Shown one piece after another: positions 48,154 through 61,304 of a stretch of 64,000 nucleotides of DNA. The first letter of the stretch is position 1. Every line of letters begins with the position of its first letter. The position numbers and the translations under genes were made by a program. Below the pieces are notes generated by a model. It was given only the letters and a program-made list of their open reading frames with translations. It was not told the DNA's origin and ran no database searches. Source of the stretch: Pachydiplax longipennis (taxonomy: Eukaryota > Arthropoda > Insecta > Odonata > Libellulidae); assembly GCA_036926295.1 (NCBI GenBank), contig JAVFKF010000003.1:26138001-26202000 (forward strand), written 5' to 3'.

Positions 48154-51100
48154 CTGGAAAGGGTAGAATGGAACCATCAATCAGGCTGTGGAAAATTGAT
48201 ATTCTTTCACTCTATCAGCTTCTGCTCCGAGACGATTTTCCTAAAATTTCATTGAAGTTTTCCAACGGGTAATTCAAAAATTTTTAGGGGAGTTTAATCA
48301 CTATTTTCACTGTATAATCTCAGTTGCAGTCGCTATATAATTCGCTAGATGTTCATTTAAGAGTGAGGTGAATGTGTTATTTGTATGTAGCGGATCATGT
48401 TCTATAGTTCAGCATTATGGAATGAAGATGCTAACCGGATTTTAGAATTTAGGGATGTTCATGACCCGACTGTTAAACGAGAAGACTAAGAATGTTGTAA
48501 ATAAGTTGACTCGCATATTTTTTAAGCACCTTAAAATAAATCTGATTCAAATACAATTGATACCGATGTTAAGCCTTTGATATTATGTACTTAATTAGTA
48601 GTACTTAAGCTGATCATTGGTTCGATTGTCTTAACTCACGATTTATGGTTACTCGTTTCATGATAAGGGAAGGCCATAGGAAAGTAGAGAGAATGTAGCC
48701 TTTATAAAAATATTCAAAACCTACTTTCAGGAAATATTCCAGATCTTTTTCTATTCAAGAACGAAAATTAGGGGAATTATAAAGACGACAAATTACACAG
48801 AAAGCCTTTGTGATTATGCTTTTGTAATACAAGCGGGCTAAAATAGGACAATGGTGCAGGATTATCTCATTCTATACCTCCTTACTAGGAATATTCCGAA
48901 GATGAGGTAGAAAAAGTATTATACGTTAATTAAAGGAAGGATAATGTAGTCAGATAACGGATGATTAGGTTTTTGAGTCATCTTTCAAAAGATATAGTAG
49001 ATGCCACTTAGTCTTTGACTAGTACAAAAGTTGAATGTAGGGTAAAACTGGGGAAGCTTAAGTAATGAGATTTACGTAAGATTCCAAAGGGAGATTAGGA
49101 TAGAAAAAAGCTTGGGATATTTGTAGGACGTTCTGAATTTCTCCTTTATGAGGATTAGTATTACCTAAAATTGGAGCATTTTTGAGATAGTGATATCAAA
49201 GGTAACTTCATAAAGGGAAAAAAACTGATTTTGGTTTTCGTCATGAAAATGAGTGAGATTAGCTATTACTAAAATTAGCCACTATATCAATGCCGGAAAT
49301 CTATCTTCAATGCTCCAATCAATATTAAAAAGTCTACGATTTTATATTAAATTTTTTCCGATATTAAGAAATTTTTAGTTTTTTATAATTATTGATTATT
49401 AGATCGTTAGATGATTAAACTTACAAATACTGCTGTAATAGAGAAACCTTTTAAAAGTAATGAGATGCGCATCCATATTTTTGATTTGTGGGCTGATCTT
49501 TAAGATTGTTGTGAATAATACGTTGAAAACTAAGAAAAATGAGCTGTAAATTAAATGAATAATTTCATTATAAAAGGGTAGTATTACCATGGAAATTTTA
49601 TAGTTTTCATACATAATTTACAAAGCCGTTAATAATCTGGTTCAAGTGTAAAGCAGGAGTGACATTTGGCTAGGATACCAAACTAAAGATACCAACAAAA
49701 TTCTTCCTTCCAATATGTTCAACTCAAAACATCCCCTTTTCCAAATTACTTAATGGTGGTGAATTATTTGTAATAAGAGACATTTAGGTTTCAATGCTGC
49801 TCAGTTATGAATATATATGGAAATGATCATTAAGGAGCTCTTTGGCACAGTTTTCAGTTGAGTTTTAGGAGATGTTAAAAATAGCATTGACAATATGAGT
49901 TGAGTTTTGATTGATTCGAGAAAAAAACTTCTCTGGAAGCGTTTCCTTATTTTTTCAAATTGCCATCGCCTAAAGTCATTCCGCCCCAAGCAACTCTAAA
50001 GGCTATTTGGAAGGGTTGAGAAATAATTAAAATTGGAATCCACGAAAGGTAAAATGGGAAAAAGTCCACCTGATGGACTTTAACCAATAGGTGACCAACT
50101 CCAGCATGGAATATGCATCACTTGACGGATGAGAGTCCGTAAAAATCGTGTTTTCCGCGAAATTCGAGATTGATGTTCGACTTGATTCCACGAATGAGGA
50201 CAAAACCTAAGCTTTCTCTTTTTAAATTTTTATGCGAGAATTTATGAAGTGAGATGATAAAAATATGCCCATATTAAAAGATGGACGCATTTTAGATTCT
50301 ATTGCTTACTAAAGACCAGATATATTCTTTTAAGATATATTATATATTAAGATAAGATAAAAACTTTTGATAGTCTGCCTTATTGTGTTGTATAATTTGA
50401 GATAAACCTAATAATATCTAAGAATAAATACTGTTAAAGGCGATTAATGATCACTATTCTGTAATGATATAAATTTGGAGCTTATATAATGTTATGAAAA
50501 GTTTCTGATTAAGAATATTCGCGCATGTTTTAATACACTGAGTTTAGGCTAGTAAATGTATTGAAGAGGAACATTGTTTTTCTGGAAAAGAAATTTCTTC
50601 TGTTGTATACTAACACGTTGTTTGTCAAGTTAAACCATCCTTTCTTCTCAATGGAGTTAAAATGGTATTTTTAACTCTGACGTAGGATATGGAGGAGAAA
50701 TATGGAAGGAAGACAACTTAGTAAAATTCTACAGCCCGTCCATAAGTTTATAATTACCGTTACAGTTCACTTATTACTTCTCGTGCACATACTTTCTTTG
50801 ATGTGGTTAAAGGGAAAAAAACTAATCCCATTTTGAGGTCTAAAGAAGTAACGTACTTTCCATCTCTGCAATTTATATTTTCTTAAACTCAGCTATTTCT
50901 CTCTACAAAAAAGATTAAGTTGCTGTGATAAGTGATACGAAAAGAACATTCATTAGGCAGTGTTTCCCAGTGCATCGTTACAAGGTTTTGTTGAAATATT
51001 TTACTCATAAATTTTCCAGTATTTTATTGTTATTAATATGTATTGAAGAGTCAGATAAGGAGTCTGCTATTTTTTGCTTTTAAAACTCAGACACTCCTCG

Positions 51101-52662
51101 AAAATTATATCTAACGGATTGAAGTTTTTGCATGGTGGATGTCCACCTATGCTGAAAATAGGTAGACGAGTAAAATTAAGCATAAGGGGTTAAGAAGGGT
51201 AAATGAAGAAATCGCTTTGTTTGAATTCCTGAATTAAATTAAAATATTATAAATTGGTCCATATGCTAAGGATAATATAATTACTAAGAAAAGCAATAGA
51301 AGGAATAGTGGAAGAAAGAATAAGACAGAATGAAGAGAGTGGCAGAGGATAGGGAAAAATAGAAGAATTCCGCCAGAGAACTGCGCATACGTAATAACAA
51401 TGGCAATTATTCCATATATGTATTACAAATCAGGAAGAGTCCATCAAGAGGTTTATAACGAAATCAGAACTGCTTTCAAAAGTATGTATCATTGATAGTT
51501 TTGCTGATTCAAATGAATATAACCTTTATGAATTTATAAGATTTTGTCGCGAGCTTTCCCAACAAAACCCACGCTATTCTAGCTGAAGCCTCTTCCAATA
51601 AAAAGCGGCTGAGAATTCCGTATGAGGCAAAAAATATCAATCGTGGGAATATTGTCCGTTTTCTGCTGCGATTTGGGTTTTCCCAAGCTACTGGAACTTA
51701 ATTCGAAACTAATTTAAATAGTAATTGGATTTCCTTTCGCGGCTAAAAAATCCCCCTCAAAATCCTTACTCTGCCAAATTAGTAACTCGATACGGGTCCA
51801 ATCGAATTTTAATTGGCGAAATCCGATCCGTATTATAGAAGGAATCTCGGACGACAATTTAGTATCGATGGACCGCTTTTTTGTGAAATCGGTCTGGGGA
51901 AAACTGCAACGCATAAGAAGATTGGAATTCATTTCAATAATGCAGTAACCGGAAAATGAAATTCTTATATGTCTGCCGTAAAAGGAGTAAAAATATTTAA
52001 GTGGGTATCTATCCGAAGAATTGAGTTCTTTACATTTTTCTCTTTGAAAGAATATTCACGATTATAATCACTCAGGATTTTGCGTGATATATATAAAATT
52101 TAGCTTAGCGCTCATAATTTTAGTGTACAGGGGGTGTATTATTCAGTGATACATTAGAATCCGAACTTCATACGTTCTGGAACCTCTATCGAGTTCCAGG
52201 ACACTCATTCCTCTTTTATATCAAAAGAAATTGAATTAATGCCTCCTTGATAATCATGATACACTCCGTTGCAAGATAAAATGTTGATACATCAAAAATC
52301 ATATTGGAGTAAAAATTTGAATAAATTAAATTAAAATATCACTTTCACACTATCTCACAAACATCATCTTTCACTTAATTATTGTGGAGAATCTTGTATT
52401 TATCACATGTTATAGTTTCAGAAACAGCATTATCATGCAGCTACTTTTCATTAATCCAAACTTAGAGGAGAATTTTCAACCTCTCCATACTTTTCGATTT
52501 CCTGCATATCAGTGTTGTAACCTCTCTCCACATCTGCTGCTTTACAATTACTTTTCTCCTCCTTATCCATTTCTTTTCCCTTTAAAAATACTTTTAAACG
52601 ATGATAATGTCCTTAATTATGTTATCGTATAAGAAAAATAGTCAATAAATAGAATATCGTCT
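48154..52662. other. no supported gene
   Basis: AT-rich, with one less AT-rich non-repetitive patch at 51590-51930. Open frames are short and unsupported. No repeat family recognised. Confidence 0.55.
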
Positions 52663-52821
52663 ATTTAGCATTTAGCATTTAACCCCCTTGATGACTAAAG
52701 CATAGTTTCCGAAATGCGCATCGGGAGTTTCTGAAAACTTGCGATCGCTCGGGCGATAATTTTTTCTGAGGAACAACCCCCAACGGTTGCCGATATTCGG
52801 CGTTTGGAGAATTCGTGTGTC
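52663..52821 (-). repeat. unnamed 160-bp repeat, family B, inverted copy
   Basis: GTTTCCGAAATGCGCATC, CGCT..GCGAT, ACGGTTGCCG, TCGGCG and TTGGAGAA occur in the same order, on the opposite strand, at 61150-61304. In the minus orientation it ends in GGGGGTTAAATGC followed by further TAAATGC units, a SINE-like short tandem tail. No clear A and B boxes are visible. Confidence 0.7.
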
Positions 52822-54559
52822 TCTTATACAATACATATACCCTGATATTTTTTGATTGAATTATTATTTATTTTTATACTAGTAGTTGAATTAGTAATTA
52901 CAGTCTTTATACGGGAGAGAATGAAACTAAAAATTCTCCTCTTTCCCAATGCCATTCTTGATACAAGTATTATTTCAAAAGATATGGCTTAGAAATTTAA
53001 ATGTAAGATACTTAAAAGATTCACAAGAAAAAATTGTCAAGAACCAAAAAATATCCAGAAAAGAAAATAAAAGCCTAAAAATTAACAGAAATTTTTCTCA
53101 CAACTGCCATGGTGATAGGAATTAACATAATTAACAATTAACATAATGCGTCCAATCCATTAATAATAATTTTCAGGCGCTGTCCCAACCTCTCGTCAAC
53201 TCCAAACTTATTTGCGTGAATCAATATCAATAGAATTAAATGTGCCTGTTCGATTAATTAAGATAATGACCGTGTTATTTCAGTAAATGTGTTTATACGA
53301 TTCATGGAGAACATTCGAAATAATATTTTAATTTTGAATTTAGAAACACGATTTCATTTATCCGTGATGAGTGCATTAATTGCGTTCCGTGAAAGTCCCT
53401 TTAATCTACTTTGAGTGGATATTATTCAAATTACTATATTTTTCGCCAAATTACAAATTAATACCATTTTTCAAAAATCAAGTGGTTCAAATCAAAATAT
53501 ATCACTAACTCACATTTTTAGTTTGTGCAATTTCATTCGATAAAATTACTCATTAAATGCTTGGGATTAATTATTATCTATCCCAAAGTGCATTTCTAAT
53601 AGACATAACCATTAGAATCGTAAGCTTTGCTTCTATATCTATGCTATCCTCCAGTAGTCACGGCATACGATAATAGATCTTAGTGCGCCGCAATATATAT
53701 GAGTATATATAGACTTCAAAGTTTACATTATACATTTATGTAATCATTATTCGCTTTAATTTACGATATAATTTACCTCTGAAGGGAATTTTCAGTTAAA
53801 TTCAGTGGAATTTTCCAGGTCAGCTGAGCGATATACATTATCTGTCCAATATAAAAAATTTTTTGATGACGAAATTCATAGCAAAATTAATAAATTTTCA
53901 TAAAGCTTAATGAAAATTTTTAGGATATAACTATCCTTGGGTAATTAGTTGCTTATTTTATATAAGAAGGTCAAAAGATTCGAGAAGTTCTTTTGGTAAT
54001 TAGCTCCATTCCTCCGATCTAGGATGAAATATTTATACCTCCCAGTAGAGCTAAAACTTTTCTTATTTAAACTTTAAGTTACTTTATATAACTTCATTTC
54101 TCCTGGGATTATAAGGATTTCAAAACATTTTTTAATTCTTTAATCGAACGATTTCCTATAATAGTTTCGCATATTGTAATGATAAATCGCTTTTATTCAG
54201 AGGATATTGAGACAAATGAGTCTCACATACAACGTATCTTCTCACTAGAGGAACACACTCTTTGTGTAACACTATTTATTAGACACTATTATACGCTATC
54301 AAACACTTGCCCAAGCGTACCAATCAATAGGCCTTTATAATGCAAAATTCGCACATGAAAATCGGGATACGCACACATTACCGTGTAGTTCTAGAAATTT
54401 TCCAAATAATAAAATATCATATTAGGACAAATGACTTATTTCGCCATTAAATTTTACTTTTACCGTCCACTACTTTTTTCGTTAAAATTTATACAAATGT
54501 ACGTTAGGTGGGAAATTCAGGACCTATTATAATTGTATGGTTTACAGCTTTATATCAGA

Positions 54560-54690
54560 GATTTGACTTGACCTATGTCGTTCTGGCCCTGGGTTTAAGA
54601 ACCAAACTTTGAATCGCTAGTCATTAACTAACTACGCCGTTAACTAAGACGTTTGTTAACAAAGGAACCACTGCATTAAAATATGATCGA
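54560..54690 (-). mobile_element. pogo/Tigger-like DNA transposon terminus
   Basis: On the minus strand TGCAGTGGTTCCTTTGTTAAC is followed by iterated GTTAACG-type units (GTCTTAGTTAACGGCG, TAGTTAGTTAATGACTAGCG). Ends starting CAGTGG and filled with iterated TTAACGA-type units are characteristic of pogo/Tigger-group elements. A second tip of the same kind lies at 54953-54990. Confidence 0.4.
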
Positions 54691-54952
54691 TAATATATAA
54701 ATATACCTAGGTTTATCACGGTTATTGGCTCCAGGATTGCCGTCGTTTATTAAAACCGTCGATATCCAAAGTGTAAATTTCCACAAATATAATGATCGAT
54801 CAATTTTTTTCGGCTCCTCCCAACAACCATATTACACACTTGTCAAATATACATATATAATTCATTTAAATGTATTCGAGTAAAGTTTGATTGAAATCTG
54901 CCTTCCATCGATGATTCGTAAATGAAAGCCAGGACATTTTTTGATTACAGAG

Positions 54953-54990
54953 GCAGTGGTTAACCAAGGTACCACTGCATTACAATACCA
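54953..54990 (-). mobile_element. second transposon tip, part of a small palindrome
   Basis: AATGCAGTGGTACCTTGGTTAAC on the minus strand matches the tip at 54686 (AATGCAGTGGTTCCTTTGTTAAC). Together with the adjacent bases it forms GCAGTGGT, ten bases, ACCACTGC, as if two terminal tips were nearly abutted. Confidence 0.4.
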
Positions 54991-55390
54991 TAAGAAAGAA
55001 TGCATTCGATTTCGATCAGCCAGACGCTTTTCCTCTGCCGCGACGTAACGCATTCGTCGGCGTGCATCCGTCCGCAATTTTTCGAAAGCGAAAGAGTGAG
55101 TGCCGGAAAGAAAGCCGCGCGCAAAGGGTTCTGAGGACAGCTTTCGTCGCATCATATTTGGAAGACAAAAGAGCGGTGACGATCGACATACACCCCGCCG
55201 TCTCCGGCACGAACTGCCAGGCATATATGTTCGCATTCCTCCACTTGCTTCTCCTCCGGTGAGGTCCTCGCTTTGGGGAGTCGTCTTTACACCGCAAAGG
55301 ATCTGCAAAGGCAAGGTTCGTACGAGAACTTATTTCTGTTTCTGTAAAGGGAGTTCAACGCTTGTTCCGTGGTCGCCATCTTGATTTCCT
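54985..55390. promoter_or_regulatory. CpG-rich block, possible promoter / first exon
   Basis: This is the densest CpG stretch of the window (for example CTGCCGCGACGTAACGC, GCAAGGGTTCTGAGG and CACCCCGCCGTCTCCGGCACG), with open frames on both strands. The longest is 150 codons on the minus strand, 55314-54862, but its last third leaves the CpG-rich part and it has no recognisable domain. On the minus strand CAAGATGGCGAC at 55383-55372 resembles a YY1/Pho-type site that includes an ATG in good context; the frame from it (MATTEQALNSLYRNRNKF) stops after about 30 codons. A donor GTGAGT at 55096 exists on the plus strand. Direction of transcription is undecided. Confidence 0.35.
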
Positions 55391-58300
55391 GGAAATCTAT
55401 CGTAGGTTTCTGGAAAGGTTCGGTCACCGTGCGTTGGATGGAATGCTATGGAATGATTATTCAAGGTTGATACCAATTGGATGGATATTTTGCGGCTTTT
55501 TCAGGCTTAAAGTTTCACTTTATTCCTGCGGTAAATATTAGCTCACGTTGCAATTTCTCCATAGTGTTATTAGGCTAGTTACTGAATAATATCTGGTGTC
55601 ATTGATATATTTTATGCATGATTTCATCGACTGCATTCATGTCGCAATATTTAACGATTATTTCCTTATGCATGTTGCTCAGTAGACTATCTCTTTAAGA
55701 ATACTCATTTCCGGTACACCTTGAACTTCATAGAAGTACTTAAGTACGAATATAATTTTCATTAATTTACTTTACTTGCAATTAACATCTTATGGCGACC
55801 TTGTCTGGCTGGAAACTCTTAACTTCCTGAGAATCTTTCGGCAGAATTTATTCATTCATATATCTAGATTTATCCATGCATTTGGAGGATTACATTTCGA
55901 ACGATGGGAATATGTTCATAGGAATGCTTAAGGTGTTGATTTCTCTCTTACATAATGTTACAGATAAATTTAGCAAAGAAAAATTAAAAGAAAATTTATA
56001 AAATTCATAAGTAGAAAGCCGTAGATTTTATAAAAAATAAGGCTTCATACGGATTTGTTTCATGATAGCCATACTTAAAATCAGGGAGCATTATTTTTTC
56101 ACGAAATACAGAAACAGCAAATTTTTTCCAAGTTCTTTCCCATGTTTTATTATTATTTATTCACGAATTTTAGAACATTTTTGCAGTATTTATTTTTACT
56201 AATTTCAGTGAAAAAGGGAAACATGTAAGAACATAAACACAAACTTTTCGTTTGATTTTCACATATAAGCAGTTCATATGTACACAAAAATTTAGTGGAA
56301 CATAAAATAAGGGCATTGTGGTTTTATGTCAGTAAATTTTTGAAATTCCATTATCTGATAGGTATTTATCATTAACCCAAATTAGTTATATTTTTGTGGT
56401 GTTTGTGTTTCTACTGAAGAAAATAAAGTATTCACATCATTGGAATTTAAACTAAAATTTCATTAGGTTCGTAATTATGTGATTTCCGGATTTATTGAAA
56501 TTTTGCTGAAACATTTCAAATAAAGTAATTTCAATTGTCTTGGAGGAAAATATTATACGTTATACGCTAATTCCATACTTGCTTTGATTGTTCGTTTTGA
56601 ATAACAGAAAATGTTTTATCTCATATATATTTATATATTTTGTACCAATAATATCATAAAATATACTATGTCAGTGTTACAATTTTGGTGCAAATTTATT
56701 GTGATATGAGTAAAAGTTAATATTTCATTCATGATGTTATTCCATATGCTGATTGTCACAATCAAATCACTAATATAATGACGAAATATTATCTTTATTA
56801 TTAATTATTTTAAATATTTCGTAACTGGTTACGTCATTTACACCGCGCGGAATATTCTCACCATAGCTTTTTTTGTTTATGTGCAATACCTAAGCTTTGA
56901 AGGGGTATTTCAACCTCGACTGTAAATGGGGATACAATTCCCTGACAAAAAGAAGTCCATGCTCTCTACGGTTTGTAATGATAGATCACGCGATCAAATC
57001 CCTATTTGGCGAAAATATAATCGACCCGACGATTAAGGTTACTGCATTTTCTCTGAATTCTTCGATAACTTCTCCTGGGAATTTAGCCTCGCATAGTATG
57101 AAGTAGATGATTTGTTACTGTAAAAATCTTTTCCTTAACAAAAATACTCCTTAATATTGCTGATCTGAGACTGAATAAGATTTTAATAATTAATGCTTAG
57201 TTCTTTTCGTAAAAATTCAGAACAAAGATGAATTTTTAGATAAATAGATTTACATTTAAATGTCTCATCTGTGTTTTAATAAGCTAGGTATGAGTAATCA
57301 GATACTGTATGAAAGGTCACTTCTTAAATATTTTTACCTACATGATTGTTGTCCAATAGACCCTCTGTCACATATTACTCAAGGAAAATTAAGCAATCTG
57401 ATTTTTGTTTAAAGATTACAACGTTATATAAATTTGGAGAACAGAGTAAATTACCAAGCGAAGAGAATCAAAGGCTCATAGCAAACTTCAATGTTAGAAA
57501 ATTTCATGAAAAAGTATTTCTTTTTACTATTCATGTTCATGTAAACACGTAAAATAGTCATATTTTCAGTTTCCTAGTGTTCACTTTCTACCAAACACCA
57601 TTTCCCGAAAAGCGTTCCCAGACTTGGGATAATTTCTCTTCAAAAACACTTTTCTTGCAACCCTTATAGTGATGCATAGATGTATTACTGGTATGTACTT
57701 CATTTACCCCCAATTTTTCCATTGAAAATACCAAGATTTACTGCGTGGCACTGACTGAGACTGATTCTTTTATCAAGATCAATTAATGCCCATCATAAAT
57801 TTCATCATTAATATTAAAGACAGATTACCCGCTGCAATTTACCGTATTCTCGCCACATGAGAAAGCAATGTGATTCGAGACAAATTATGAGATTAAACAC
57901 CCTATCCTTTTTCAGCGTCGATTAAAGAATTTTATCTTTTTATATTTTAGTTCTAAAGATTCCATCGAGATCAGAATTATCAATATGAAGAATTTATTGT
58001 GCGATGAGGAAGTCGATACACGAAGGTGATTTGTATTTATGATTTCATCACCACAAGAATCTCCCCAGTCGTACCCAAAAGTGGATGTTAAGGAGACAAT
58101 GGGCATTTTCTTACTAATATGGAAGACGTTTATTATGAGTTTCGAATTCAATTCCGTTTCTCGTGCTATGAGGCCTAATTTAGAGCTAAAAATGGAATAT
58201 TAGTCGTATAAGGAATCTTCCACCTTTTTAATTCTTTCGAAATCGTCGTTTTGTGTCCGTTTCCAGTTCGGAAGTTTCGTTTATCCGACTGAATATGCGT

Positions 58301-59387
58301 AATGTTTATTTTAGCACGTGACCACCAGATTTCTTAAGTTAATGATACGGAATAATTTTGTTATTTCAATCGTTTGAGATCTAAAGGGGATTCTATTCGC
58401 TTAAATATACTACATATTCAGAAGTAGGCAATTGTATTGCTGCGCTTTATATGTAAATTTGTGTCCATATTTTTGCATCATTTAAAGAAAAGATTTTAAA
58501 AATATGATTTACCATTCATGTGAAATTATTTAGAAATTTCCCTGCATAATTATTCGAACCGGATGAATAAAATTCGCATTAAGTTCAAAGAAAGTGACAT
58601 CAGGTAATAGCTGTGGTTGTAACATAATAGTATTGAATAAAACTTATCTGATATGACCTCATCATAACTTTTTGTCATATTTTTCACGACATCACATCCT
58701 ACAGAAATCAAGCTCAAGTATTAATCAGTGCCTTTTTTAATCCTTACCATAAATGCACCGCTAGTCGCGGCCATTGCATAACTATATGCAGAATTAAATG
58801 AACGAAATTAAAACAGAATAAAATCATTTATCTTTTCTCTACATAAATCATTTTTACATATTTTTTTGAGCTTACTATTTTAATACTTGGCCATTTGTAG
58901 CTCTTGCCGTTTTCTTCTGTTTTGTTGCCTGCTTTTGTTGTAAAGCGAATCAGAATATCGTCTTATAATATACAGTGCCCGGCAGATTCTGTTCAGGAAA
59001 TGATTTCCAATCACTTTGCTATTCTCACTTGTTTCAATCACTGTCCATGATCCCCTCAAGATTATCTATCAACCTGATAAAGTTCATCGACTCAGTTTCG
59101 ACGCAGTTCTTTCTTCCGAATTAGTCTGCCGACGCGCTTCATAGACTATAGGTGGGGCAATGGCTATTAATCAATCGCTACTTTAGGAGCAGTGAAAGCG
59201 TCTTACTTTTACGGCATCGGTATTAAACGAAAGGTGCAGTGTGTTCAGGATTCAGCCTTCACCTTATTGCCAATAAGGATGGACATAGGCATGCGTGAAA
59301 TCTATCCTTCGAGTAATACTGCGTCATAAGCCAATGACCAGTAATTGGGTACTTACGTAGTTTATGTTTCAATCATTTTTTCTGCTG
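55391..59387. other. no supported gene
   Basis: AT-rich. A (TATATATTTATATATTT)-like stretch lies near 56625. Frames at 56897-57106, 57346-57552 and 57912-58151 are unassigned. Confidence 0.55.
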
Positions 59388-59451
59388 ATTTATTTATTTA
59401 CAATGTCAAGTTACAAGTGGACAACTGCCCGGTGGCAACTCATAAAAAATA
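59388..59451 (-). mobile_element. retrotransposon 3' end with AAATA tail
   Basis: On the minus strand GAGTTGCCACCGGGCAGTTG, TCCACTTGTAACTTGACATTG runs into TAAATAAATAAAT ending at 59388. The arrangement and tail resemble the plus-strand ends at 34208 and 35111. The 119-bp tandem repeat just upstream on the minus strand may belong to its 3' UTR. Confidence 0.4.
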
Positions 59452-59689
59452 TATAGAAAATATAAAATCAGATATTTAAACATATTCAGTCAACACAGTC
59501 CGATTTACAACCCTTACTACATTATAAAATTATCAGTCACTCATAGCACAAACAAAAATATCTATATTATTATAGAAAATATAAAATCAGATATTTAAAC
59601 ATATTCAGTCAACACAGTCCGATTTACAACTCTTACTACAATATAAAATTATCAGTCACCCATAGTACAAAGAAATATATCTATGTTAT
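59452..59689. repeat. tandem duplication, 119 bp x 2
   Basis: TATAGAAAATATAAAATCAG starts both units (59452 and 59571), and the copies share ACACAGTCCGATTTACAAC and ATAAAATTATCAGTCAC with only a few substitutions. The copies are long enough and similar enough to indicate a recent duplication. Confidence 0.93.
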
Positions 59690-60840
59690 TAATTAATGAT
59701 GGCAGCGTATACATATGCGTATTTATGCGATGTTATGAAGTAGTTTCCGTTAATTATGAAGTATTTTAACCAGAAACACATAAGGATTTTTTCTCGACGG
59801 ACCGTTTTCTTATAAATTGTAATTAATGAGATATTAAACGGTTACAATTAATACTATAAAGGAGACTACGACATCGATATCTTACGATCCTTATCTTACA
59901 ATCCTTATCTTACCTTTTCAATTGATAGAGAACAACAGTTTTCTTACAATCTTAGGTTATCTGCACATTTAGAAAGAGAATTTAATTAATTATTTAACTA
60001 TATATACATATATGTTCGGTTTTGTAAGAAGCATCAGAACCAATCTTCTAAAAGATGATTAACTTTTTATTGTAAAATTGTCGATTTGAATTCACCGAAA
60101 TATTCTCAATATCTCCGTGACCCAACGTTACATGCGAGGTCTTGCAGCGTGGTAGTAGTTAGCTTCATTAACGTGATTGAATTCTGAATTTTCGATTCAC
60201 CCACTTTCTCCCAGGAATTTTATTTCCGCTGACCACCATACTCCGCAAAACACAATGAAATACTTAATAATTTGTGATAATGAGACGCTAGATAGTCAGC
60301 AAACATGGAAGTAACGATGGCACTCACTTTGCATTATTAAATGAGCTGTTCAGTAGCGTTGCATTTTCATACGTGGGCGTTCTAATTGTCCACCTATGAC
60401 AACATTTCGAGGAATGCAATTAATTTTAGATAAATATTAGTTTAGAGTTTGACCACATCACGAACTTACGGCGATGTGTCCGTGATAATTGGGAAAAGCC
60501 AAACATAGGAAACTGCACGTGCATTTCATAATTCGATGGCTTTATGGGGCAGTCCTTTGCTGTTTGGTTTTAATTACTTGCATAATTTTGTGATGAGATA
60601 ATGAATCACCTGCACTCTGGTGTGCATTAGGGTATATTGCCGAAAATATAACATCGCAGTTAGTTTCGTTATTTTTCTGTTATTTAGTTACGTGTCCTGA
60701 ATTAGAGAGAGAAATCCAAAATACGAAGCCAATTCACAGAGTTAACGTTGTCTATTTCCTTATGGTATTTTACAATGACAACTTATTCAAAAACTTGATG
60801 TTGTCCATCAGGCCTACCCCTCTCATTAAGTATGTGCGTT

Positions 60841-60974
60841 CTAGTATAGGAGTATTTGTGTAAAAGCTTCGAAAGCTGAGGTCATTTCGCACATTTAGTC
60901 TCCCACCAGAAATCGAACCCGAGGCCGCATTTGCCTAAAGCTTAGGAGCTACCCTCTTAGTTATCCGGGAGCCC
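60841..60974 (-). mobile_element. tRNA-derived SINE, family A
   Basis: On the minus strand: GGGCTCCCGGATAACTAAGAGGG (head and decayed A box), GGTTCGATTTCTGGTGGGAG (B box and acceptor stem), then GCGAAATGACCTCAGC. The ACT tail is decayed. Flanked by AT-rich sequence. Confidence 0.75.
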
Positions 60975-61149
60975 TTAATTAAATGTTCTTCGATAAAATT
61001 TTGCGTAGCTTTGTGGTTTGCAAATTTTTCGTGTTTAAATTTACAAAAAGGCCTTCAATCCTTCAAAAATCATGTAAAATCTTACCATTATTCAAGTAAT
61101 ATGGAAGTTAGAAGGAATAAAAAAGGAACTCGGCGTTCAATGAACTAAG

Positions 61150-61304
61150 AAACAAAGGTTCTCCAAGCGCCGACAGCGGCAACCGTCTAGGGCGATTCCC
61201 GGGAAACGGATAATCGCTCAGCGGTCACCAGTTATTCAGAATCCCTGATGCGCATTTCGGAAACAATGATTCCATCTTCATAGGGGGTCCAATGCTGAAT
61301 GAAT
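61150..61304 (+). repeat. unnamed 160-bp repeat, family B
   Basis: It contains TTCTCCAAGCGCCGAC, GCGGCAACCGTC, AATCGCTCAGCGGTCACC and GATGCGCATTTCGGAAAC, followed by TAGGGGGTCCAATGC, TGAATGAATG. It is the inverted counterpart of 52663-52821. Order and spacing are conserved over the whole length, so this is a true dispersed repeat. The short tandem end suggests a SINE. Confidence 0.7.

Noticed and set aside
54862..55314. Longest open frame of the window (150 codons, minus) as a gene.
   Set aside because: No domain or family pattern. Openness comes from the CpG-rich block, where the plus strand is also open for 94 codons. Kept only as part of the block description.
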